From: Verrucomicrobiota bacterium
GTDB taxonomy: Bacteria; Verrucomicrobiota; Verrucomicrobiia; Limisphaerales; AV2
Length of the DNA stretch: 23,112 bases
Assembly (NCBI GenBank): GCA_003219345.1
Contig: QHOP01000436.1
Location: 1 to 23,112, forward strand
Direction of reading: 5' to 3'
Shown: positions 1 through 8,062 of the stretch, piece by piece
How positions within the stretch are numbered: position 1 is the stretch's first letter
Layout: each line of letters begins with the position of its first letter
Position numbers and translations under genes: made by a program
The notes under the pieces: generated by a model
What the model was told of the DNA's origin: nothing
What the model saw: the letters and a program-made list of their open reading frames with translations, nothing else
Databases searched by the model: none

Positions 1-2
1 GC

Positions 3-3000
3 GCGCTCGATTGGCAGCCGCACGAAGATCATCGTTGCGCGCCGCTGACATTTGCGGCAAAGGGAAAAACCGGCTTCACCGCCCTTCCCGCGAATCAGAC
101 GGGCATTCTTTTTACGAATGCGCTTGCCGAAGAGCGAGCGCTCACGAACCAGATTTATCTGAACGGCTCCGGCGTCGCTGCCGGGGACGTGGACGGCGAC
201 GGCTTGTGCGATCTCTACTTTTGCGGCCTTGAGCGGCCCAACGCGCTGTATCGCAACCTCGGCAACTGGAAGTTTGTGGAGGTCACCGCGGAAGCCGGTG
301 TCGCCTGCGCCGATCAAGCGTCCACCGGCGCCGTGTTCGCGGACGTCGATGGGGATGGCGATCTGGATTTGCTGGTGAACGGCTTCGGCCGTGGCACGCG
401 ACTTTTTCTGAACGACGGGCAGGGACATTTTCGTGAAGCCACCGCGCCGGCGGGTCTTGGGGGCAGCACCGGCAGCATGTCGCTCGCGCTGGCCGACGTT
501 GATGGCGACGGGTTCCTGGACCTTTATGTGGCGAATTACCGGGCGACGACTTTCCGTGACGAGCCGGACAAGAAGTACCGAGTCTCAACCGCGAACAATC
601 AATACGAGTTGCTGGCGGTGGACGGCCGCCCGGTGACCGCCCCGGATTTGCGAGGACGATTTACGGTTGATCCCGTTTCCGGGGTTCTGGAGAACGGTGA
701 AGCCGACGTGCTCTATCACAACGACGGTCATGGGAAGTTTGTCCCGTTGAGCTGGACGAACGGAGACTTTTTGGATGAGGAAGGCCGGCCGATCAAAGCA
801 CCACCCTATGATTGGGGCCTTTCGGTCATGTTCCGCGACTTGAACGAAGACGGCGCTCCGGATATTTACGTCTGCAACGATTTTCAGTCCGAAGACCGCA
901 TCTGGATCAACGATGGTCGCGGCCATTTCAGGGCCATTCCGCGATTGGCGTTGCGGCATACCAGCTTGTTCTCCATGGGCGTGGACTTCGCCGACCTGGA
1001 CCGCGACGGGCACGACGAGTTTTTCGTTGCTGACATGCTCAGCCGCGAACATGTGCGTCGGCAAGTGCAACTGTCCGAGCGAACAATGCCTCCCCTGCGT
1101 GGCCGCGCGGTGGACGGCCGTCCGCAATATTCGCGGAACACGCTGTTCTGGAACCGTGGTGACGGCACCTACTCCGAAGTTGCCCAATTCAGCGGCGTCG
1201 AAGCGTCCGACTGGTCCTGGTGCCCGGTTGTTCTGGATGTGGACCTGGACGGATTCGAGGACCTGCTGATAACAACGGGTCACGGTCGCGATGCCCAGAA
1301 CATCGATGTCGCCCGTCGCATCGACCGGCTCAAGAAAGAAAAGCGGATGTCCTGGCGCGAACAGTTGCGTTTGCGAAAACTCTTTCCGAAACTCGAAACC
1401 CCGCTTTTCGCTTTTCACAATGGCGGCGCTTTGACCTTCGAGGAGGTCGGGCGCTCCTGGGGTTTTGATTCAGCGCAAATAGCCCAGGGGATGTGTCTGG
1501 CGGACCTGGACAATGACGGTGACCTGGACCTCGCGGTCAACTGCCTGAATGGCCCGCCGCTGATCTATCGAAATGATTCGGTTCGACCGCGAGTCGCCGT
1601 GCGGTTGCGAGGGTTGCCGCCCAACACGCAGGGCATCGGCGCAAAAATCAAGCTCTTCGGCGGCGCAGTTCCGTTGCAAAGCCAGGAGGTCATCTGCGGC
1701 GGACGCTATTTGTCGGGCGACGACCCCGTGCGAACGTTTGCGGCGGGCACTTTGACCAACGAGATGACGATCGAGATCAACTGGCGCAGCAGCCGACATA
1801 GCGTTGTTCAACATGTTCGTGCCAACCGGGTTTATGAAATTGACGAAGCCGGAGCGAAGCCGCTTTCTCCCCCTTCGCAACTGAAGCCCCCGCCAATGTT
1901 TGTCGATGTCAGCGAGCTGATTCGGCACACACACATCGACGAGCCGTTCGATGATTTTCAGCGACAGCCGTTGTTGCCGCGCAAACTGAGCCAACTCGGT
2001 CCCGGCGTCACCTGGTTCGATGTCGATGGAGACGGATGGGAAGACTTGATTGTTGGGAGTGGTCGCGGCGGAACACTGGCAGTGTTCAGGAACGATGGCC
2101 ACGGAGGTTTCATCCTTCTGCCAGGGCCCGCACTCGGCGCATCTACGACGCGGGACCAAACGTCCGTGCTGGGCTGGGACCAGGCGCCGGGCAGGCCCGC
2201 GTTATTGATCGGATCGGCCAGCTACGAGGATGGCCTCACCAACGGTGCGGTGGTGCGCCAATACGATTGTGCCACCCGGACGATAAGCGACAGCCTGTTT
2301 GGAGAAGCGTCGAGCACGGGGCCATTGGCGTTGGCTGACGTGGATGGCGACGGCGACCTGGACTTATTTGTCGGCGGACGCGTTATTTCGGGTCGCTACC
2401 CGGAACCCGCCTCGTCTCTCTTCTTCCGCAATGATGGCGGAACGCTCCGGCTGGACGCGGAGGCCAGTCTAGCCTTGGCAAAAGTCGGGCTGGTCAGCGG
2501 CGCGATCTGGACTGACCTGGATGGCGATGGCTTGCCTGAATTGGCGCTCGCCTGCGAAGGCGGCCCGATCCGCATCTTTCGCTATCAACAAGGAAAGTTC
2601 CGTGAAGCCACCACGCAGCTCGGGCTCGGAAAGTATCCGGGCTGGTGGAACAGCGTCACCGCCGGCGATATCGACGGAGACGGTCGGCTCGATCTCGTGG
2701 CTGGAAACTGGGGGCGCAACACCAAATACCAGAGTCATCTCGGCGAGTCGCTGCATTTGTACTACGGCGATCTGTACGGCGACGGTGTCGTGGAATTGAT
2801 CGAAGCCTACTACGACCGCGACCGGAAGAAGATCGTTCCGTGGCGCGATTGGGAAACCTTGTCGGGGAGTTTTCCGTTCATCAAAGAACGCTACGACAGT
2901 TTCACCGCGTTCAGCGCTGCCGGTGTGAGCGACTTTCTGGGGAGTCGGCTGGCGCGGATGAAGGACCAGGTCGTCACCACGCTCGACAGCATGGTCTTCT

Positions 3001-3662
3001 TGAACCGCGGAGACCACTTTGAGCCCCAGCCGTTGCCGATGGAGGCGCAGTGGTCGCCCGTTTTTGGGATCGTCGTCGGCGATCTGGACGGCGATGGCAA
3101 CGAGGATATTTTCGTGAGCCAGAACTTCTTCGCGGTTTCCTCAGACACTTCCCGTTACGATGCCGGACGCGGGTTGTGGCTCAAAGGCGACGGACGGGGC
3201 GGACTAAAGGCAATCCAAGGCCAGGCGAGCGGGCTGAAAATCTACGGTGAAGGCCGGGGCGCGGCGCTCTGTGACTACGATCACGACGGGCGGCTCGATC
3301 TCGTCGTTGGGCAAAATGGAAACACAACCCGGCTCTATCGCAACGTGGGCGCCCGAGCCGGTTTGCGCGTTCGCCTGAAAGGGCCTCCGGGAAATCCTTA
3401 CGCCGTCGGGGCGGTGGTTCGATTGATCGAGGCGAACGGACGTTGCGGTCCCGCTCATGAAGTCCATGCCGGTGGCGGATACTGGTCGCAGGACTCGCCG
3501 AGCCTGGTACTGGCCGCGAGCGGCGAACCGAAGGCACTGGCTGTCCAATGGCCCGGCGGCGCCAGCGTTACGGTTCCAGTTCCCCGCGGCACCCGCGAAA
3601 TCGTCGTTGCGCCGGATGGAAAGGTTGACGCAAAGACGCAGGAAGATGGGAATCGGAAATGA
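3..3662 (+). CDS. FG-GAP/VCBS repeat protein with two ASPIC/UnbV domains (5'-truncated)
   Basis: The reading frame is open to the left edge, so the start lies outside the window; at least 1,219 residues are present. Many calcium-binding-like blades of the form DxDGDGxxDL (for example DVDGDGLCDLYF, DVDGDGDLDLLV, DLDNDGDLDLAV) mark FG-GAP/VCBS beta-propeller repeats. The protein is a tandem of two modules. The first propeller ends in an ASPIC/UnbV-type domain at about nt 1585-1850 (RVAVRLRGLPPNTQGIGAKI). A second propeller begins near nt 1900 (HIDEPFDDFQRQPLL) and ends in another ASPIC-like domain at about nt 3360-3620 (GYWSQDSPSLVLA, then VQWPGG). Such proteins are normally exported and are thought to act in adhesion or carbohydrate/protein binding; that role is inference, because no signal peptide is visible in the truncated part. 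It converges on the dnaJ-like gene across a strong palindrome. Confidence 0.9.
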   Translation, partial: ALDWQPHEDHRCAPLTFAAKGKTGFTALPANQTGILFTNALAEERALTNQIYLNGSGVAAGDVDGDGLCDLYFCGLERPNALYRNLGNWKFVEVTAEAGVACADQASTGAVFADVDGDGDLDLLVNGFGRGTRLFLNDGQGHFREATAPAGLGGSTGSMSLALADVDGDGFLDLYVANYRATTFRDEPDKKYRVSTANNQYELLAVDGRPVTAPDLRGRFTVDPVSGVLENGEADVLYHNDGHGKFVPLSWTNGDFLDEEGRPIKAPPYDWGLSVMFRDLNEDGAPDIYVCNDFQSEDRIWINDGRGHFRAIPRLALRHTSLFSMGVDFADLDRDGHDEFFVADMLSREHVRRQVQLSERTMPPLRGRAVDGRPQYSRNTLFWNRGDGTYSEVAQFSGVEASDWSWCPVVLDVDLDGFEDLLITTGHGRDAQNIDVARRIDRLKKEKRMSWREQLRLRKLFPKLETPLFAFHNGGALTFEEVGRSWGFDSAQIAQGMCLADLDNDGDLDLAVNCLNGPPLIYRNDSVRPRVAVRLRGLPPNTQGIGAKIKLFGGAVPLQSQEVICGGRYLSGDDPVRTFAAGTLTNEMTIEINWRSSRHSVVQHVRANRVYEIDEAGAKPLSPPSQLKPPPMFVDVSELIRHTHIDEPFDDFQRQPLLPRKLSQLGPGVTWFDVDGDGWEDLIVGSGRGGTLAVFRNDGHGGFILLPGPALGASTTRDQTSVLGWDQAPGRPALLIGSASYEDGLTNGAVVRQYDCATRTISDSLFGEASSTGPLALADVDGDGDLDLFVGGRVISGRYPEPASSLFFRNDGGTLRLDAEASLALAKVGLVSGAIWTDLDGDGLPELALACEGGPIRIFRYQQGKFREATTQLGLGKYPGWWNSVTAGDIDGDGRLDLVAGNWGRNTKYQSHLGESLHLYYGDLYGDGVVELIEAYYDRDRKKIVPWRDWETLSGSFPFIKERYDSFTAFSAAGVSDFLGSRLARMKDQVVTTLDSMVFLNRGDHFEPQPLPMEAQWSPVFGIVVGDLDGDGNEDIFVSQNFFAVSSDTSRYDAGRGLWLKGDGRGGLKAIQGQASGLKIYGEGRGAALCDYDHDGRLDLVVGQNGNTTRLYRNVGARAGLRVRLKGPPGNPYAVGAVVRLIEANGRCGPAHEVHAGGGYWSQDSPSLVLAASGEPKALAVQWPGGASVTVPVPRGTREIVVAPDGKVDAKTQEDGNRK

Positions 3663-3723
3663 TTTGTGACAATCGGTTTATACTGGTTGCCAAAGGTAAT
3701 TTCCAATCAATGTCCTGTGCGGG

Positions 3724-3750
3724 CACTCCCCTCATCCGATGAGGGGAGTG
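3724..3750. repeat. Perfect 12-bp-arm palindrome between convergent genes
   Basis: The arms CACTCCCCTCAT and ATGAGGGGAGTG are exact reverse complements separated by a 3-base loop (CCG). It lies between the 3' ends of two convergent genes, so it could work as a bidirectional terminator. No T-run follows on either strand, so a classical intrinsic terminator is not supported. The flank at 3774-3800 (GACATTCGACATTCGGTTTC) resembles one arm of the long hairpin repeats seen elsewhere in the window. A dispersed REP-like element is at least as likely. Confidence 0.6.
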
Positions 3751-3820
3751 GGAAGGGTGAGGGGAGCCGCTGGACATTCGACATTCGGTTTCATTTCGGA
3801 AATTTCTTTTGGCAGTTGGT

Positions 3821-4763
3821 CTAGTCCCGCGGATTGAAACGGGATTCGCGCCCCAGTTCCTCCCACAACGCCTTCTCGCGCTCCGTCACCCGCTCGGGCA
3901 CCTGGACGCGCAGCACGACATACAAATCGCCGCGGCCGCCGCCGCGCTGCGGCAATCCCTGGCTGCGAACGCGCATTCTCTGTTCGTTCTGCGCGCCTGG
4001 AGGTATTTTGATGCTGACCCGGCCGCCGAGCGTCGGCACGGAGACTTTTGTGCCGAGCACCGCTTCCCACGGGGTGAGGTCAAGATCGTAGTACAAGTCG
4101 TCGCCTTCCGCGCGATAGTCAGGATGTTTCGCGAAGCGAACGCGCAGAAACAAATCGCCGGCCGAACCGCGCCCGACCCCAGCCTCCCCGCGACCGGCCA
4201 ATCGGAGGCGCTGACCTTCGCGAACGCCAGCGGGAATTTTAACCTGGTAGTTTTGAATTTTGCTCGTTCGCCCAGTCCCCTGACACTCCGGACAGGAGCG
4301 ATTCTTTATCGATGTCGGCCTCCACGTCCCGGCCTCGTTGCGAATGCTCCTCAAACCCATCGGGAAAGCCGGCGCCGCTCCTCCGACCGCCCCTTGAGCT
4401 GAAGAATTGCTCGAAGAAATCACTGAAACCCGTGCCGCCGAAATGAAACTCAAAATCGCCGGCTGGTGCCGCGCCACCGCCGGAACGGCGCGCGCGCTGC
4501 TCCCACCCCGGCGGCGGACGAAACTCCGCGCCCTGTTTCCAATTCGCCCCGAGTTCGTCATATTTCTTCCGCTTCTCCGGGTCGCTGAGGACTTCGTAGG
4601 CCTCGTTGATTTCCTTGAACTTTTCTTCGGCGGTCTTTTTGTCTTTGGCGACGTCGGGATGGTATTGTCGCGCGAGTTTGCGGAAGGCCTTGCGAATCTC
4701 CTCGTCGCTCGCTGTACGTTCGACGCCCAAAATCCTGTAATAATCCCTGAACTCTACCGCCAT
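3821..4763 (-). pseudogene. DnaJ/CbpA-like co-chaperone, frameshifted
   Basis: The N-terminal frame starts at ATG 4763 (MAVEFRDYYRILGVER) and encodes a canonical J domain including the HPD motif (RQYHPDVAKD), then a Gly/Phe-rich linker (FHFGGTGFSDFFEQFF), and runs to a stop at 4239. The C-terminal substrate-binding beta-barrel and dimerisation part is in another frame ending at 3821 (VKIPAGVREGQRLRLAGRGE, LYYDLDLTPWEAVLGTKVSV). The break is near 4315, just after GRDVEADI. In CbpA-type proteins about 35 residues normally separate that point from the VKIPAGV motif; here there are about 61 nt, so roughly 45-50 nt seem to be missing. A CxxCxGxG-like trace (CPECQGTG) lies in the second frame. J-domain proteins stimulate the DnaK ATPase; as written, this gene would give only a J-domain fragment. 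Either a real deletion or an assembly error would explain it. Confidence 0.8.
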
Positions 4764-4815
4764 AGTTTGTCCCGTCTGCCGGCAGCCGCAACCCGCGGGT
4801 GCGTTCAACGCCCCC

Positions 4816-4843
4816 AGTTTAATTGCGAACGTTATTCTTGCAA
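4816..4843 (-). promoter_or_regulatory. Possible sigma70-like promoter upstream of the dnaJ-like gene
   Basis: Reading the minus strand, TTGCAA (4843-4838) is followed after 16 bases by TAAACT (4821-4816), about 50 bases upstream of the ATG at 4763. Both boxes match the consensus only partly. The 279-base gap 4764-5042 holds no other recognisable gene, so a promoter is expected here. This is a weak guess from spacing and base match alone. Confidence 0.2.
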
Positions 4844-5042
4844 TCGCTAAGCGATCGCGTTCGCGGGCGAAGCTTCCTGGTTTGGTACGGTTTTGGCCTC
4901 ATCAGCCGCCACCATCGCAGCCCCTTCCGCCGTCCCCCGGCCTGAAAAATTGCAGCTTAAAAAAAATGAATTCCGCGATGAATTACCGCGGCGATGGGAG
5001 AAATGCGGGAAAAAATTTCACGACCTCCCGTGACACACTGAC

Positions 5043-5723
5043 TCAGGGTGGGTAAAGAAAAACTTCGAGATCACGAAGCGAACCAATTCGCGCGGCGTCA
5101 CCGGTCGTATTATCGCGGTCAACTAACAGCGCCCTGACGCCGGCAGCTTTTGCGCCCGCAACGTCTTCCTCGGCGCTGTCGCCGATATGCAAGATCCGGT
5201 CGGGAACGAGTCCCAGCTTTTTGACTGCGTGCTCAAAAATTACCGGCGACGGTTTGGCAAAGCCGACTTCGCACGAGACGACGATGGTTTCAAAATAGCG
5301 GTCGAGCTGGAATTGCTGGAGGAGCGGTCGCAAACGTTCGTCCCAGTTCGAAATCACTGCCAGTGGAATGTCCCTTGAAGCCAGTGCCTCGAGCGCGGGC
5401 AACGCATCGTCATAAATCCGCCACGCGTCCGCTTCGGCGAAGCGCTGGTAGATGGCCGGGAAGAAACTCCGACTCGGCGGCGGTGCGCACCGCCCGGCGA
5501 ATGTCTGGTCCACGATGTCTGCCCAGCCCTCCCTGGTGTGCTGGAAATTTTTCTTCGCGCGCCAGGCCGCGGCGAAGTTTTTGTTCAATTTCTCTGGCGA
5601 AAGGTTTTTCAACCCGTGCTGGGCGGCCACCTCAGCGTAAATGTGTCCGACCGACGGCCAAGGCTGGATGAGCGTGCCACCCACATCGAACGTGACGGCC
5701 TCGATTTTAGGCGTGGTAATCAT
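5043..5723 (-). CDS. HAD-superfamily hydrolase (HAD-IA type)
   Basis: Encodes about 226 residues. Motif I is FDVGGTLI, in which the second Asp of the usual DxDxT is replaced by Gly, as in the HDHD3/YjjG-like group. Motif II is SNWD, motif III is the Lys in AKPSP, and motif IV is GDSAEEDVAGA. The insert between motifs I and II fits a C1 cap domain. The general reaction is phosphoester hydrolysis in the cytoplasm; the substrate cannot be told from sequence. Loss of the second motif-I Asp, the usual general acid/base, makes catalytic activity less certain. The start was taken as ATG 5723 because the family begins just before the VTFDVGGTL strand; ATG 5744 or 5753 are alternatives and none has a clear Shine-Dalgarno. 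It follows the peptidase gene by about 65 bases on the same strand and may share its transcript. Confidence 0.85.
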   Translation of the reverse strand: MITTPKIEAVTFDVGGTLIQPWPSVGHIYAEVAAQHGLKNLSPEKLNKNFAAAWRAKKNFQHTREGWADIVDQTFAGRCAPPPSRSFFPAIYQRFAEADAWRIYDDALPALEALASRDIPLAVISNWDERLRPLLQQFQLDRYFETIVVSCEVGFAKPSPVIFEHAVKKLGLVPDRILHIGDSAEEDVAGAKAAGVRALLVDRDNTTGDAARIGSLRDLEVFLYPP

Positions 5724-5788
5724 TTTGGGACCAGGCGCGCGCATTGAACCCAAGAATCACTCTGTTGTCATTCGGATTCAGGAATTGG

Positions 5789-8059
5789 TCATTTCCTGGA
5801 CGGTTTCATCTTGAGCTCGCGCGCCAGGAACGCCCACTTGTCAGCCGCTTCCTCAATCAGCTTGGCGGTCGGTTTGCCCGCGCCGTGGCCGGCCCGCGTT
5901 TCGATCCGGATCAAGATGGGAGCCTTGCCGGCCTGCGCGGCCTGGAGCGTCGCGGCATATTTGAAACTGTGCGCCGGCACCACGCGGTCGTCGTGGTCGG
6001 CCGTTGTGATCAGCGTGGCGGGATATTTTCTGCGGGGCTTGATGTTGTGCAATGGCGAGTAAGCGTAAATGGCTTTGAACTCTTCCGGGTTGTCCGACGA
6101 GCCGTAATCGGAAGTCCAGGCCCAGCCGATGGTGAACTTCTGGAACCGCAGCATGTCCATCACGCCAACGGCCGGCAGCGCCGCCCCAAACAAATCGGGG
6201 CGCTGATTCAGCACCGCGCCGATCAGTAGTCCGCCGTTGCTCCCGCCGGAAATCGCGAGTTTGTCCGGTCTTGTGTATTTGTTGGCGATCAACCATTCCG
6301 CGGCGGCAATGAAGTCATTGAACACATTTTGTTTCTTCAACTTCATGCCGGCCTGGTGCCAATCCTCGCCGTATTCGCCGCCGCCGCGCAGGTTCGGCAC
6401 GGCATACACGCCGCCCATTTCCATCCAGACCAGGTTGGCGACGGAAAAGCCGGGCGTGAGACTGATGTCAAAGCCGCCATAGCCGTACAACAACGTCGGA
6501 TTCCTGCCGTTGAGTTTCAGTCCCTTCCTGTGTGTGATGAACATCGGCACGCGCGCGCCGTCTTTGCTCGAGTAAAATATCTGGCGCGTCTCGTACTTGT
6601 CCTGGTCGAAGGCGACTTTGGGTTCGCGAAAGGCCGTGTTCGCGCCCGATTTCATGTCGGCGCGGAAAATCGTTCCCGGCACGGTGAAACTGGTGAAGGA
6701 GTAAAACGTTTCGGTGTCGGACCGTTTGCCGGCAAAGCCTCCGGCTGAGCCGATGCCGGGCAAAGCAATCTCGCGCACGAACTTGCCTGCGAGATCGAAG
6801 ACTTTAACCTGGCTGTGTGCGTCCTTGAGGTACATCGCAATAAACTGGTTGTTGACAGTCGCAACGTGAGAAAGCGTTTCGGCAGCTTCGGGAATGATTT
6901 CCTTCCAGTTTTCCCGGTGTGGTTTGGTGAGGTCGATGGCGATGACCCTGGCACGTGGCGCCTGGAGGTCGGTTTTGAACCAGAAGACCGGCCCGTCGTT
7001 GTCGATGAACGTGTAATCCGCGTCGAAGTCCATCAGCAGCTCGATCACCGGCGCGTCGGGTGCCTGCAAATCCTGGTACAATACGCGGTTCTTCGGGTCC
7101 GTGCCTTGCGTGGCTGTGATCACCAGATAGCGGCCATCGTCGGTCACCCCTCCGTTGAAATTCCAATCCTTGTGATCGGGCCGATGATAAACCAGCTTGT
7201 CCTCGGCCTGCGGCGTGCCGAGGCGATGATAATAGAGTTTGTGGAAGAAATTGGCCTTGGTCAGCCGGGCCTCTTCGGTCGGTTCGTCGTAGCGTGAGTA
7301 AAAAAATCCCTTGCCATCCTTCGTCCAGGACGCGCCGGAAAATTTCACCCACCGAACGAGGTCGGGCGAGTCCTTTGCCGTTCGCACGTCGCGCACGTGA
7401 ATCTCCTCCCAGTCCGAGCCGGCGGCGGAAAGCGCGTAGGCCATGAGATTGCCGTCCTCCGTGATGTCATAGCTTTTCAACGCCACCGTGCCGTCGGCGG
7501 ACAGCTTATTCGGGTCGAGCAACAGCGCCGGCCCGCCGTCCAGCGCCGCCAGTGTGTAAAGCACGCTTTGGTTCTGCAGCCCGTCGTTCTTCGTGAGGAA
7601 GTAGCGTCCGCCCTGTTTGAACGGCACGCCGTAACGCTCGTAATTCCACAGTTTGGTCAACCGTTCCTTCATGGCCGGGCGGTCTGCAATCCGTTCCAGG
7701 TAGCCGAAAGCGACCTTGTTCTCGGCTTCAACCCACGTCTTGGTTTCGGGTGAATGGTCGTCTTCCAGCCAGCGATACGGGTCGGCGACTTTCACGCCGT
7801 GATAATCGTCCACGACGTTTGTCCTGCGTGTGAGGGGATAAACCAGTCTGGTGGTCGAGGAGTCCTCAGGAGCTTTGTCGGTCACGCAGCCCGTGATAGA
7901 CAATGCGGCCGCCAGCGCCGGGAAATGACGAATAACGAATGACGAATGACGAAAGAATGTCCGAAATCCAAAAAGGCGCGGCGCTGAGCGATGATTATGC
8001 AGCGGTTCGGGCTTCGTCATTCCATCTTCCTTCGGCCTTCGGATTTCGTCATTTGTCAT
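5789..8059 (-). CDS. Prolyl oligopeptidase family S9A lipoprotein
   Basis: About 756 residues. The family start motif YPLTRRTNVVDDYHGVKVADPYRWLED opens the mature protein, followed by a seven-bladed propeller and a C-terminal alpha/beta-hydrolase domain. Catalytic residues are visible: Ser607 in GGSNGGLL, Asp in DHDDRVVPAHS (about 688-694) and His725 in GHGAGKP. This fits a serine peptidase that cleaves after proline in short peptides. The N-terminus ends in a lipobox (SITGC), so export and lipid anchoring are inferred. ATG 8059 overlaps the folC stop as ATGA; ATG 8074 and ATG 8020 are alternatives. The first 40 or so residues, including FRHSSFVIRHF, are encoded by a dispersed hairpin repeat, so the ancestral N-terminus has probably been replaced or extended. 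Confidence 0.92.
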   Translation of the reverse strand: MTNDEIRRPKEDGMTKPEPLHNHRSAPRLFGFRTFFRHSSFVIRHFPALAAALSITGCVTDKAPEDSSTTRLVYPLTRRTNVVDDYHGVKVADPYRWLEDDHSPETKTWVEAENKVAFGYLERIADRPAMKERLTKLWNYERYGVPFKQGGRYFLTKNDGLQNQSVLYTLAALDGGPALLLDPNKLSADGTVALKSYDITEDGNLMAYALSAAGSDWEEIHVRDVRTAKDSPDLVRWVKFSGASWTKDGKGFFYSRYDEPTEEARLTKANFFHKLYYHRLGTPQAEDKLVYHRPDHKDWNFNGGVTDDGRYLVITATQGTDPKNRVLYQDLQAPDAPVIELLMDFDADYTFIDNDGPVFWFKTDLQAPRARVIAIDLTKPHRENWKEIIPEAAETLSHVATVNNQFIAMYLKDAHSQVKVFDLAGKFVREIALPGIGSAGGFAGKRSDTETFYSFTSFTVPGTIFRADMKSGANTAFREPKVAFDQDKYETRQIFYSSKDGARVPMFITHRKGLKLNGRNPTLLYGYGGFDISLTPGFSVANLVWMEMGGVYAVPNLRGGGEYGEDWHQAGMKLKKQNVFNDFIAAAEWLIANKYTRPDKLAISGGSNGGLLIGAVLNQRPDLFGAALPAVGVMDMLRFQKFTIGWAWTSDYGSSDNPEEFKAIYAYSPLHNIKPRRKYPATLITTADHDDRVVPAHSFKYAATLQAAQAGKAPILIRIETRAGHGAGKPTAKLIEEAADKWAFLARELKMKPSRK

Positions 8060-8062
8060 TTC
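7921..8062. repeat. Long imperfect hairpin repeat (ATGACGAATGACGAA family), copy 1
   Basis: The left arm (about 7923-7975) contains AATGACGAATGACGAAAG; the right arm (about 8015-8061) contains CGGATTTCGTCATTTGTCAT and is roughly its reverse complement. The same motif set occurs at 16828-16955 and 18610-18790. It spans the folC/peptidase junction and is translated as the start of the peptidase. The centre (7976-8014) is unrelated between copies. This is a REP/MITE-like dispersed element; no transposase is near. Confidence 0.7.

Noticed and set aside
5744..6229. Plus-strand frames opposite the peptidase gene
   Set aside because: They are antisense to a gene with intact catalytic motifs and show no domain of their own.
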